Shown here: piece by piece, positions 26,874 through 33,640 of the stretch
Position numbering within the stretch: the stretch's first letter is position 1
Layout: every line of letters begins with the position of its first letter
NCBI GenBank assembly: GCA_052035915.1
Contig: JBPOHE010000046.1
Coordinates: 1 to 42,852 of the forward strand
Direction: 5' to 3'
DNA length: 42,852 nucleotides
DNA from: JBPOHE01 sp052035915
GTDB taxonomy: Bacteria > Pseudomonadota > Gammaproteobacteria > Chromatiales > Chromatiaceae
Notes under the pieces: model-generated
Told to the model about the DNA's origin: nothing
Seen by the model: the letters and a program-made list of their open reading frames with translations, nothing else
Databases searched by the model: none
Program-made: the position numbers and the translations under genes

Positions 26874-27368
26874 ATGGATAGAGAACACTTGGCCTTGGCG
26901 GAGTCGCTCGGCCAGTGCCTGCAATCCAAGGGACTCATGCTGGCGACGGCGGAATCCTGCACCGGCGGTTGGCTGGCCAAGACCATTACGGACATCGCCG
27001 GCAGCAGCCAGTGGTTCGATTGCGGCTTCGTCACCTATTCCAACCAGGCCAAGGAGCGATTGCTGGGGGTATCGGCGGACACCTTGGCTGCTCAGGGCGC
27101 GGTGAGCGAGGCGACGGTGCGGGAGATGGTCGCCGGAGCCCTGGCCCGCAGCCGGGCGGATTGGGCGGTGGCGATCAGCGGTATCGCTGGTCCGGGTGGC
27201 GGAACGCCGGACAAGCCGGTGGGCTTTGTCTGCTTTGCCTGGGGGCCGCGCCATGCCCTCATCAGAAGTTGCGGCCTCTATTTGGAGGGAGATCGGGAGG
27301 GGATCCGCCGCCAGGCAGTCCTGTTCGCCTTGCGTCAGTTACAGGAATATGTCCTTGAGTCGTCCTGA
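26874..27368 (+). CDS. pncC: Nicotinamide-nucleotide amidase (CinA C-terminal domain)
   Basis: A 164-residue stand-alone CinA C-terminal domain protein. Typical motifs are TAESCTGGWLA near the start (with the catalytic serine), GxVTYSNQAK, AVSEATVREM and the glycine-rich SGIAGPGGGTPDKPVG segment. PncC deamidates nicotinamide mononucleotide to nicotinic acid mononucleotide and recycles NAD. In many gammaproteobacteria this gene lies directly before recA; here recA is 6.8 kb away. ATG at 26874 has GGGGAGA upstream. It overlaps thpR by 20 bases. Confidence 0.93.
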   Translation: MDREHLALAESLGQCLQSKGLMLATAESCTGGWLAKTITDIAGSSQWFDCGFVTYSNQAKERLLGVSADTLAAQGAVSEATVREMVAGALARSRADWAVAISGIAGPGGGTPDKPVGFVCFAWGPRHALIRSCGLYLEGDREGIRRQAVLFALRQLQEYVLESS

Positions 27369-27882
27369 GCAACGCCTCTTTTTCGCCCTGTGGCCTGGGG
27401 AAGCGCCACGACTCAGATTGGGGCGCCTGCTGGCCGAACTCTCCGGGCGCCAGGCCAGGCTCACCCATCTCGAGGATCTGCACATCACCTTGATCTTTCT
27501 CGGCCAGGTTTCCGCCGAGCGGCGGGCCTGCATCGAAGCGGCGGCGGACCAGGCGAAGCTGCCACCCTGTGAGCTTCTGCTCGATCAGGTGGACTATTGG
27601 CCGGGTCCGCGAATCCTCTGGTGTGGATCAAGTCAAACCCCGGTGGCGCTTCGCCAGGGGGTGGAGGCGCTGGCGGCGGCGCTGCGCCCCTGTGGTATCG
27701 AACCCGAGCGGCGACCCTATGTCCCCCACGTTACACTGGCGCGCAAGGCCGCTTTCCAACCGAGCTTCCGGCTCCTGGAGCCCATCGTCATGCCAATTCG
27801 GGAGTTCGTTCTGGTGGCCTCCCAAGCGTATGCCCCACCACCAAAGTATCGGGTACTCCGTCGATGGCCTTGTGGCGCTTGA
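27349..27882 (+). CDS. thpR: RNA 2',3'-cyclic phosphodiesterase (2H family)
   Basis: A 177-residue 2H phosphoesterase with both HxTx motifs, H45-I-T47-L and H127-V-T129-L, and the N-terminal RLFFALWP strand typical of ThpR/LigT. It opens 2',3'-cyclic phosphates on RNA. ATG at 27349 is chosen because AGGAAT is just upstream; this overlaps the pncC end by 20 bases, so the two form an operon. The longer open frame to 27196 is inside pncC and is not used. Confidence 0.9.
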   Translation: MSLSRPEQRLFFALWPGEAPRLRLGRLLAELSGRQARLTHLEDLHITLIFLGQVSAERRACIEAAADQAKLPPCELLLDQVDYWPGPRILWCGSSQTPVALRQGVEALAAALRPCGIEPERRPYVPHVTLARKAAFQPSFRLLEPIVMPIREFVLVASQAYAPPPKYRVLRRWPCGA

Positions 27883-27939
27883 GGGTCACGGGCTTGCCAC
27901 CTATCAGTTTGTTCGCTGGTTCCCAAGATCCAGCTTGGA

Positions 27940-28054
27940 AATCAGCATGAATAGCCAGTTTCGGTTCTTTTTAGAGAACAATGCGCCAGTTAAAAGAGGC
28001 ATTATTCTCCATAGGAGAACAAAAAACCGGTAACAAAGCTCCTGCCCGGGAGCC
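27940..28054. repeat. Double-palindrome intergenic repeat, copy 4 of 5
   Basis: Arms at 27964-27982 and 28001-28020, inverted to each other, with the right outer flank CCTGCCCGGGAGCC at 28041-28054. The left arm has lost one base relative to the other copies. It lies left of the cassette array; copy 5 lies to its right. Confidence 0.8.
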
Positions 28055-28473
28055 TCGACAGGTGATTTCCTGACCAGACGACACTGAGTTTGTGCCTCTG
28101 TTGTCCGCCAGACTGGAGCCGGTTAGTATTTGCACCACATCAAGGACATCATAGGAAGATCCCATAGATGAACCCGGCTGGGACAAGCCACGGCGAGGTC
28201 CAAGTCCCTCTCACCACGGCCATGATTCGAAGCGGCTCCCCCTCGCTTGGCGAGAGGCACGACTTCATTCGCCGCGACCCTTACAGCCTCCGCACCTTGT
28301 CGGCCTTCCTGGAGTGGGCCAAGCCTTACATTCTCTTCCATGGCCAGCGGCACCGTCCAAGAAATAGAGGTGTGGGCAACAATATGAAACCCTGGCCTGT
28401 CTCTTGTTGTTTGACCCGATGTTTCAGCCGCCTGGAGAGAAGAAATGGCGTAGCCAGGAGTGGCTTGTGGGTC
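28055..28473. other. Non-coding stretch before the cassette array
   Basis: Together with the repeats around it this is part of the 784-base gap after thpR. Small open frames exist on both strands (for example 28168-28506 plus and 28123-28353 minus) but show no recognisable domain or ribosome binding site. I cannot exclude gene remnants. Confidence 0.4.
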
Positions 28474-28571
28474 CCTACATTTAGGTTCCTATATTTAGGT
28501 ACCTAAATGTAGGTTCCTAAATATAGGAACCGGTAACTACATTTAGGAACTTGTTCCTAGATATAGGAACT
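28474..28571. repeat. 14-bp-period palindromic tandem repeat
   Basis: Four adjacent 14-bp units, TACATTTAGGTTCC, TATATTTAGGTACC, TAAATGTAGGTTCC and TAAATATAGGAACC, span 28476-28531. Two more related blocks follow to 28571 with short interruptions. Because the units are near-palindromic and alternate in orientation, neighbouring units form stems (for example ACCTAAATGTAG pairs with CTACATTTAGGT). It is AT-rich and ends 32 bases before the first integron box. Confidence 0.85.
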
Positions 28572-28666
28572 TTTGTAGAGCCGACCTTGTCGGCTATTGC
28601 ATGTTGGGCATCACTGACAAACAAACTCTGGATAAAGCATATTTGTTACAGTAAGGGAGGTTTATT

Positions 28667-29695
28667 TTGATTGCGGAACCTGCGTGGGCATTGATACCAG
28701 AAGATTTTCCAGCCGACTCTCCTATGTGGATAGAAAACTCTGCTAAAGCGGCTGATCTAAGCAATAGAGAGCATCGTGCGTATGCTTGGGCAATGCATCT
28801 TCTATCTCGCTTAAACGATCAAGCGATAGGCACAGCCATCATGGGTATTGTGGCAGATAATGTGCCGTTTAACCCACCTGTGATTCAAGATATTTCCGCT
28901 GGATTTATCCCTTATCAACGGGATAGCGAAAATACTCAACTATCACACCGCACAGCTAGAATGAGGTTCTCAGAGCGGTTCGTTGAAGCAGAAGAAATCA
29001 ATTATACCTTTGGAGTTCTTATTGGCATTTCCATTCCCGAAGCTGAAAAGCCATCTGAAGGGGCCGATATTCCGTCGCAGGTTGTGGCTATTGATGGTTT
29101 CCCTATTGTAGTTGAGATTAGACAAATAGTTCATAACTCGCCGCCTCATCCAATTGGAGTTGCTTCGGCCTGTTATGCAACGCCAAGGCAAAGCAAACGA
29201 TTTTTTGGGCCAATTTGGTCAAATGGGATTTTGATTGCTCGACATGTACTTGCACCTTTGGGATATTCCGTAGGTAATGTAGTTTCTATGAATTCAGGCG
29301 TATCTATGTCAGTGGTCGATGTCGATACGAGCGCATCAACAATTGATGCAGCAATACTTGATTGTGGCTCAATTCCTGTCAACGTTTCATCTCTACCCAT
29401 CACGCCTGCAATCGCCCCAGGAAGTTTTGTGGACGTTAGGGCTCCTGCTATTACGTTTTCTGCCCAAGTACTTCGAATAAATGACCACCCCTCCTACTTT
29501 GGCAATATGGTCGCGCATCGAGTTTTTGTGGACACAATAGGAACGAGTGGAGACAGTGGCTCTCTCGTTTTACAGGCCAACCAAAAAAATGCTGTAGGAC
29601 TATATATGGGAAGTACTGGAGGGTCTACACCAGAAGGGCTTGTGCAATCCATGCGTCAGGTAGTGCAATATTTTGAAATTGATATTTACGACTAG
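28667..29695 (+). CDS. Trypsin-like serine protease (cassette 1)
   Basis: A 342-residue protein without signal peptide, so probably cytoplasmic. The C-terminal half is a trypsin-like fold with a readable triad: H193 (LIARHVLAP), D227 (TIDAAILD) and S297 in GTSGDSGSLVL. Residues 1-165 form an N-terminal region of unknown fold with no recognised motif. The start is a TTG at 28667 because GGGAGG lies six bases upstream. The next gene, 21 bases on, encodes a Trypco1 protein, the usual partner of such peptidases in predicted conflict systems where the protease is the effector and a signal triggers it. That role here is inference. Confidence 0.82.
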   Translation: MIAEPAWALIPEDFPADSPMWIENSAKAADLSNREHRAYAWAMHLLSRLNDQAIGTAIMGIVADNVPFNPPVIQDISAGFIPYQRDSENTQLSHRTARMRFSERFVEAEEINYTFGVLIGISIPEAEKPSEGADIPSQVVAIDGFPIVVEIRQIVHNSPPHPIGVASACYATPRQSKRFFGPIWSNGILIARHVLAPLGYSVGNVVSMNSGVSMSVVDVDTSASTIDAAILDCGSIPVNVSSLPITPAIAPGSFVDVRAPAITFSAQVLRINDHPSYFGNMVAHRVFVDTIGTSGDSGSLVLQANQKNAVGLYMGSTGGSTPEGLVQSMRQVVQYFEIDIYD

Positions 29696-29716
29696 CCATA
29701 AAGGAGAAACGAACCA

Positions 29717-30037
29717 ATGAATAACTCAATCACACTAATCAGCTTGCCATCCCAGGCATCTGGAATATCGGGGGATCGCCTAGGCGGAGAGGCACATGGC
29801 GTTGTAACAACTACAGTAAATAAAATCGCAAATAACATCCCGATTGAAAACTTTTCGGAAAAATTTGTTGAAATAATAGATAAAGTAAAAACGATCGCTG
29901 AAAATCTTAAAGTTGGCGTTGAAGGCTACGAGGCAGAAGAAATTACCATCGGTCTCGCGGTTACAGGCGAGGGTAACATTGGAATTGCCACTGCTGGCGT
30001 AGAAGCTTCAATTGAAGTTTGTCTGCGGCGGAAATAA
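29717..30037 (+). CDS. Trypco1 (trypsin-co-occurring domain 1) protein (cassette 1)
   Basis: A 106-residue protein. The C-terminal half has the Trypco1 pattern: a helix (FSEKFVEIIDKVKTIAENL), then EEITIGLAVTGEGNIGIATAGVEASIEVCL, the strand-turn-strand that ends nearly all family members. The first 40 residues are less conserved. Trypco1 proteins occur beside trypsin-like peptidases in predicted defence modules and may present or regulate the protease. Ribosome site AAGGAGA precedes the ATG. Both genes share one cassette closed by attC1, so they move as a unit. Confidence 0.75.
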   Translation: MNNSITLISLPSQASGISGDRLGGEAHGVVTTTVNKIANNIPIENFSEKFVEIIDKVKTIAENLKVGVEGYEAEEITIGLAVTGEGNIGIATAGVEASIEVCLRRK

Positions 30038-30042
30038 GCCAT

Positions 30043-30111
30043 GCCCAACATTGCGCTCAAGCCGACCCGCTTCCGCTACGCTCCAGCGGTCGGCTTAGCT
30101 CTACGTTAGCT
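30043..30111 (+). repeat. attC site 1
   Basis: A 69-bp imperfect palindrome from R'' GCCCAAC (30043-30049) to R' GTTAGCT (30105-30111). The inner arms AAGCCGACC and GGTCGGCTT pair well. It closes the protease-Trypco1 cassette; the R'' box is the exact complement of the GTTGGGC at 28603-28609 where that cassette begins. Confidence 0.88.
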
Positions 30112-30123
30112 GCCGAGAAACAC

Positions 30124-30501
30124 ATGAAGCGAAACTGGGACACAATCCGGGAAATACTAATCAGGTTCGAGGAGCTTGATCCTGAGACAGGCGCACTCCA
30201 GTTGGGCGACTTCCCTACTGATAAAGCATACGAGTATTCATACCATGTAGAGCTACTGCTTGAGGCCAGGCTCATATATGGACAAATGTCAAAAACAATG
30301 GGGCGGCACGCGCAGAATTTCCTGGTCCAACGATTAACGTGGCAAGGTCACGAGTTCCTAGACGCAATCCGGAGCGATTCTGTCTGGAACAAAACAAAAA
30401 CAACATTTGTGAAAGGTGGCCTGTCAATGACATTCGACTTGGTGAAAGAGGTTGCCAAAGATGTTGCGGTTACACTTCTCAAATCAACTATCGGCAGCTA
30501 A
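30124..30501 (+). CDS. DUF2513 family protein (cassette 2)
   Basis: A 125-residue protein with the DUF2513 pattern: MKRNWDTIREILIRFEEL at the start, SYHVELLLEARLI in the middle, and RLTWQGHEFLDAIRSDSVWNKTK followed by a C-terminal helix. The middle has a winged-helix look, so DNA binding is plausible. DUF2513 genes are frequent in phages, plasmids and cassettes; function is not established. The ATG at 30124 lies 13 bases after the attC1 R' box. The stop codon overlaps the R'' box of attC2. Confidence 0.85.
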   Translation: MKRNWDTIREILIRFEELDPETGALQLGDFPTDKAYEYSYHVELLLEARLIYGQMSKTMGRHAQNFLVQRLTWQGHEFLDAIRSDSVWNKTKTTFVKGGLSMTFDLVKEVAKDVAVTLLKSTIGS

Positions 30502-30562
30502 CAACCGCTTGCAGCCGACGTCGGCGCTAACGCGCCTCCGCGGCTGAAGCGGGCCGTTAGAC
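30496..30562 (+). repeat. attC site 2
   Basis: A 67-bp site from R'' AGCTAAC (30496-30502) to R' GTTAGAC (30556-30562). Arms around CCGCTTGCAGCCG and CGGCTGAAGCGGG pair with a single extra base, as is typical. R'' exactly complements the GTTAGCT that starts cassette 2. Confidence 0.9.
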
Positions 30563-30603
30563 CGCTTCCTATTCATTTCTCAACCACGCAAAGGAGTTTC
30601 AAA

Positions 30604-31023
30604 ATGAAGTTCATTTCCCAACTGCTCATCGCACTGGCCCTGTGTATCGGTGCCGTTACCACGCCTGCACTCGCGGGCGACACAGACCCTCTGTTCGTCA
30701 ATCTGACCAGTGATGATTCTCACCGGGCCAATATGGCTATCACCTTCGGTGCGAAACAGAACGAGCGCGGACACCCGCTGACAGTCTTTTTGAACGACAA
30801 AGCCGTGCTCATCGGCTCGAAGGCGAATGCTGACAAGTTTGCCGATCACCAAAAAGCCCTCACCGCTCTTATGAGCAAAGGAGCCACAATCCTCATCTGC
30901 CCCATGTGCATGAAGCACTATGGCGTAAAGGAAGCAGATTTGTTGCCTGGCCTCAAAGTAGGAAGTCCAGAGCTTACTGGTGGCGCACTGTTCAAGGACA
31001 ACACCAAAACACTCACTTGGTAA
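30604..31023 (+). CDS. Exported DsrE-family protein (cassette 3)
   Basis: A 139-residue protein with a signal peptide (cleavage near ALA-GD, residue 24-25) and a DsrE/F-like fold. The ICPMCMKHYG segment supplies two cysteines at the position of the sulfur-carrying cysteine of DsrE/TusD proteins, here in the CxxC form C-P-M-C. Export is unlike cytoplasmic sulfur-relay DsrE proteins, so it may handle thiols or sulfur species in the periplasm. AAGGAG precedes the ATG at 30604. Sole gene of its cassette. Confidence 0.82.
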   Translation: MKFISQLLIALALCIGAVTTPALAGDTDPLFVNLTSDDSHRANMAITFGAKQNERGHPLTVFLNDKAVLIGSKANADKFADHQKALTALMSKGATILICPMCMKHYGVKEADLLPGLKVGSPELTGGALFKDNTKTLTW

Positions 31024-31028
31024 CAGCG

Positions 31029-31098
31029 GTCTAACACCACGCTCCAAGGGACGCTGCGCGATAAAGCCGCGCAGCGCCCCTGAGCTTGAACGTTAGAT
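31029..31098 (+). repeat. attC site 3
   Basis: A 70-bp site from R'' GTCTAAC (31029-31035) to R' GTTAGAT (31092-31098), with an inner GCTGCGCG/CGCGCAGC-type stem. R'' exactly complements the GTTAGAC at the start of cassette 3. Confidence 0.9.
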
Positions 31099-31113
31099 TT
31101 TCGGGGAGACAAG

Positions 31114-32289
31114 ATGGCTAGATCAGAGACAGTTCTACAAGTATTTGTTGCATCGCCGGGTGATGTCACCGAAGAACGAGAGGTACTTGAATCCGTCGTA
31201 ACTGAACTCAATCGCACTTGGTCAAAATCGCTAGGTGTACGTCTTGAGTTGTTGCGGTGGGAGACCGCTACGCGCCCCGGAATTGGCAGCGAGCCGCAAG
31301 CTGTCATCAATTCGCAAATTGGAAACGAGTACGACGTATTCATCGGGATTTTGTGGGGGCGAATTGGTACTCCAACTTCTAAAGCTGAATCAGGCACATT
31401 GGAAGAGTTTGAAAGGGCGCATGCTCGATGGGAAGCTGATCCTAGTTCCGTTGAAATCATGGTTTATTTCAAAGACAAGGCAATTAAGCCCTCAGAGATC
31501 GATGGAGAGCAAAATAATCGTGTTCAACATTTCAAACGCTCATTGGGAGACAAAGGTGTTCTTCATAGCACATTTGAGGGAATTGAGAATTTTGAATCAT
31601 TAATACGAGCACATCTGAGTGCTGTGGCTCAAAAATGGAGCAAAGGGCAATCTTCTTCCGTACAAAGCTCGGCGACTCCACCCGTCGTGCCTTCAGGCAC
31701 AGATGCAGTCAGTTCTGTCGACTCGGAAGGTGACGATGACTTCGGCTTTCTAGATCATCTTGATCGCTACGAGATGTCTATGGAGCAGATGAATGCTGGC
31801 CTTCATGCAATTGCAGATGCAACTACTTCGATGGGAGAACAAATGAACCGCCGAGCGGCGGAGATTCAAGAAATTGGCGAAGTAAACGATCCCCGGCGAA
31901 TGAAGGATGCTCGAAGGACGGTCAAGGCTTCGGCTGAAGATATGAACAGATATGCGGATATCTTGGATGGCCAGCTGCCTCTCCTAACTCGGTCGCGCAG
32001 GGAAGCCTTTGATGCCATAAGTAAGGCACTGTCTCTGTACGAGGATTTTGACAGTGAAGATACGTCACAAATTGATCAGCTTGGACAGTCTCTTCGATCA
32101 ATGGTTAAAGCTGCCAGCGGCTCGCTAGATAGCATGCGCGGGTTCAAGGCAACGGTCGGTGGTTTACCCCGCTTGACGTCGGATTTGAATCGGGCGAAGC
32201 GTCGCGTTGTGAAGTCTCTTGACGAGGTTGTCGCTGAGATTGAGGCGACCATAAGTACTACGGATAGCCTAGTGGGTTCGCTGCCTTGA
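31114..32289 (+). CDS. DUF4062 domain protein with coiled-coil C-terminus (cassette 4)
   Basis: A 391-residue cytoplasmic protein. Residues about 7-110 form a DUF4062 domain: VFVASPGDVTEEREVLESV at the start and YDVFIGILWGRIGTPTS then SGTLEEFERA, a TIR-like Rossmann unit that normally sits at the N-terminus of NTPase or other signalling proteins in conflict systems. Here there is no NTPase: residues about 175-210 are low-complexity and 210-390 are charged helices with heptad-like spacing. It is the only gene of its cassette. Sensing or effector function is inferred from family context. Confidence 0.82.
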   Translation: MARSETVLQVFVASPGDVTEEREVLESVVTELNRTWSKSLGVRLELLRWETATRPGIGSEPQAVINSQIGNEYDVFIGILWGRIGTPTSKAESGTLEEFERAHARWEADPSSVEIMVYFKDKAIKPSEIDGEQNNRVQHFKRSLGDKGVLHSTFEGIENFESLIRAHLSAVAQKWSKGQSSSVQSSATPPVVPSGTDAVSSVDSEGDDDFGFLDHLDRYEMSMEQMNAGLHAIADATTSMGEQMNRRAAEIQEIGEVNDPRRMKDARRTVKASAEDMNRYADILDGQLPLLTRSRREAFDAISKALSLYEDFDSEDTSQIDQLGQSLRSMVKAASGSLDSMRGFKATVGGLPRLTSDLNRAKRRVVKSLDEVVAEIEATISTTDSLVGSLP

Positions 32290-32305
32290 GCGCCGTGTGC
32301 CGAAA

Positions 32306-32511
32306 ATCTAACAACACGTTGCAGGAGACATTTGAGGCGCTGCCTGCTTTTGCGGTAGCAAAAGCAGGCAGGGACGTAGGTGCGATTAGCGTAGCGTAAT
32401 CGCACACATGAAAGCTCCATTCCTCCGATTACGCTGTCGCTAATCGGAGCTACGCGGGCTACGCTTTCCTCCCGCGTCAAGGGGTGCCGCTCGGCTTCCG
32501 ACCCGTTAGGC
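32306..32511 (+). repeat. attC site 4, enlarged and chimeric
   Basis: R'' ATCTAAC (32306-32312) exactly complements the GTTAGAT opening cassette 4, and R' GTTAGGC is at 32505-32511, but the 206-bp length is about three times the other sites. Inside are a perfect 13-bp hairpin (32341-32353 with 32358-32370) and a 134-bp REP-like unit. The two ends are probably from different ancestral sites. Confidence 0.7.
32377..32510. repeat. 134-bp REP-like unit, copy A
   Basis: Contains two stem-loops, GTGCGATTA/TAATCGCAC and CTCCGATTA/TAATCGGAG, each with a 9-bp stem, and ends with the R' box GTTAGG. Copy B at 32924-33057 has the same length and only a handful of substitutions. Confidence 0.9.
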
Positions 32512-32546
32512 AACGACACGCACAAAGCGCAAGAGGTACAAACACC

Positions 32547-32738
32547 ATGCACAGCCGAATGAATATGATCTATTGGAAATCTGAAAAATTCTGGTTAGGA
32601 AAGCTTCTTGAGCATCCGGAGATTATGACTCAAGGAGAAAGCCTGGAAGAATTGGAGGAAAATATAAAAGACGCGTACTTATTGATGGCAATGGAAGATG
32701 TGCCAGAAAAATATGAAATCAAAGAAATAGCAATATGA
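32547..32738 (+). CDS. hicB: HicB-family antitoxin (cassette 5)
   Basis: A 63-residue protein with the partial RNase-H-like HicB fold: a strand-rich start, FWLGKLLEHPEIMTQGESLEELEENIKDAYLLM, where the GESLEELEENIKDA helix is diagnostic. No C-terminal DNA-binding domain is present, so it is the short HicB form. AGAGG precedes the ATG at 32547. Its TGA overlaps the hicA start (ATGA), the common order in hicBA modules of this type. The partner toxin is frameshifted. Confidence 0.85.
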   Translation: MHSRMNMIYWKSEKFWLGKLLEHPEIMTQGESLEELEENIKDAYLLMAMEDVPEKYEIKEIAI

Positions 32739-32910
32739 AGGGGAAGGAGTTTATTGGATTGCTCGAAAGCCAGGGTTGCTATCTCCTTCGGCATGGCTCA
32801 CGGCATGACATTTACTTCAATCCGAATACGGGGAAAAGCAACCCGTACCAAGGCATTCAGAGATTGACGACCAACTTATAAAGCACATCACGAAATATTT
32901 GGGCTTATAG
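32735..32910 (+). pseudogene. hicA: HicA-family toxin, frameshifted
   Basis: The frame starts MKGKEFIGLLESQGCYLL and the RHGSRHDIYFNP segment carries the catalytic-type histidine of the HicA double-stranded-RNA-binding fold. At the GGGGAAAAG run (32830-32838) one base appears to be missing. The read frame ends at a TAA at 32879-32881 after 48 residues, while the neighbouring frame continues KQPVPRHSEIDDQLIKHITK to a TAG at 32908-32910, exactly the family's normal C-terminus. With one base restored it would be 58 residues, the usual HicA size. Either an inactivated toxin or a sequencing error. Confidence 0.82.
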
Positions 32911-32923
32911 GACCGTAGGACCA

Positions 32924-33057
32924 TAGGTGCGATTAGCGTAACGTAATCGCACGCATGAAAGCTCCATTTCTCCGATTACGCTGTCGCTAATCGGAGCTAC
33001 GCGAGCTACGCTTTCCTCCCGCGTCAAGGGGGGCCGCTCGGCTCCCGACCCGTTAGG
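32924..33057. repeat. 134-bp REP-like unit, copy B
   Basis: Second copy of the unit at 32377-32510, again ending in GTTAGG, here as part of GTTAGGG (33052-33058), the 5' junction of cassette 6. It occupies the place where the attC of cassette 5 should be; no GCCTAAC box for that cassette is found. Confidence 0.88.
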
Positions 33058-33083
33058 GCAGCCAACCATCTGGAGAATCTCAG

Positions 33084-33332
33084 ATGCCAGAAATAGCAAG
33101 ATTCTATGGAATCATCATAAAATTATTCTTTGGTGATCATCCGCCTCCGCATTTTCATGCTGTTTATGGTGAGTATGTTGGGTTATTCAATATCGAAACA
33201 CTCGAAATGATCGAAGGTGATTTGCCTGATAGAGCAAAGAAACTTGTCATAGAGTGGGCTGAAATTCACAAAGATGAATTGAGCGAAATGTGGAATAAAC
33301 AAGAATTTCACAAGCTACCACCGCTGAATTGA
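33084..33332 (+). CDS. DUF4160 family protein (cassette 6)
   Basis: An 82-residue protein with the DUF4160 signature: MPEIARFYGIIIKLFF, then DHPPPHFHAVYGEYVGLFNIET, and a C-terminal helix with EWAEIHKDEL. DUF4160/DUF2442 gene pairs are widespread in cassettes and plasmids and have been proposed as toxin-antitoxin modules; activity is not proven. It starts 26 bases after the cassette junction and ends just before the DUF2442 gene. Confidence 0.9.
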   Translation: MPEIARFYGIIIKLFFGDHPPPHFHAVYGEYVGLFNIETLEMIEGDLPDRAKKLVIEWAEIHKDELSEMWNKQEFHKLPPLN

Positions 33333-33334
33333 CC

Positions 33335-33583
33335 ATGAAAATACCAAGAATCAATACGGCAACAACACTCGATGATCATACATTGATCGTAGTATTTGAT
33401 AACGACGAGAAAAGAAAGTACGACATTTCGCATCTTTTATCGAAAAGCATGTTCGAGCCATTGAAGAATCCAGTATTTTTTAAAACATTCAATATCGAAA
33501 AGGGTGGATATGCCATTACGTGGAACGAAGATATTGATATAAGCGAATATGAGCTGTGGAATCATGGTCAAGAAATGCCCTAG
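33335..33583 (+). CDS. DUF2442 family protein (cassette 6)
   Basis: An 82-residue protein with the DUF2442 fold: PRINTATTLDDHTLIVVFDNDEKRKYDIS at the start, a LLSKSMFEPLKNP segment and the ending GGYAITWNEDIDISEYELW that is diagnostic. ATG at 33335 begins two bases after the DUF4160 stop; a TTG at 33329 is a poorer option. The stop lies within the degenerate R'' box of the cassette end. Confidence 0.9.
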   Translation: MKIPRINTATTLDDHTLIVVFDNDEKRKYDISHLLSKSMFEPLKNPVFFKTFNIEKGGYAITWNEDIDISEYELWNHGQEMP

Positions 33584-33640
33584 CAAACGGCTAAACTCGG
33601 ACCACCCAAAGCGGCGCGGCTGTAGCGCAACGAAAGCCGG
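33577..33640 (+). repeat. Degenerate attC at the end of cassette 6
   Basis: GCCCTAGC at 33577-33584 differs by one base from the GCCCTAAC expected as complement of the GTTAGGGC at this cassette's start. A CGGACCACCCAAAG to AGCCGGGT segment follows, but no R' box is found; another hairpin repeat begins at 33641. This marks the right edge of the array. Confidence 0.5.

Larger units (their letters stand above)
28603..33584 (+). mobile_element. Integron gene-cassette array without integrase in the window
   Basis: A set of plus-strand cassettes separated by attC sites. In cassettes 1-4 the R'' box of the closing attC is the exact reverse complement of the R' box at that cassette's own 5' junction: GTTGGGC/GCCCAAC, GTTAGCT/AGCTAAC, GTTAGAC/GTCTAAC and GTTAGAT/ATCTAAC. 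This is what integrase-mediated insertion of circular cassettes leaves behind. Cassettes 5 and 6 have damaged ends. No intI or attI is visible, so within the window this is a cluster of attC sites lacking an integrase. The array is clearly AT-richer than the flanking chromosome and interrupts the pncC-recA neighbourhood. Confidence 0.88.

Noticed and set aside
28168..28506. Small open frames on both strands in the gap before the cassette array.
   Set aside because: No recognisable domain, no ribosome binding site; possibly remnants but not supportable as genes.
28474..28571. Possible CRISPR-like array.
   Set aside because: Units are only 14 bp, contiguous without unique spacers, and there are no cas genes.
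28055..28603. Search for an integron integrase or attI site left of cassette 1.
   Set aside because: No tyrosine recombinase frame on either strand and no recognisable attI; only repeats are seen.
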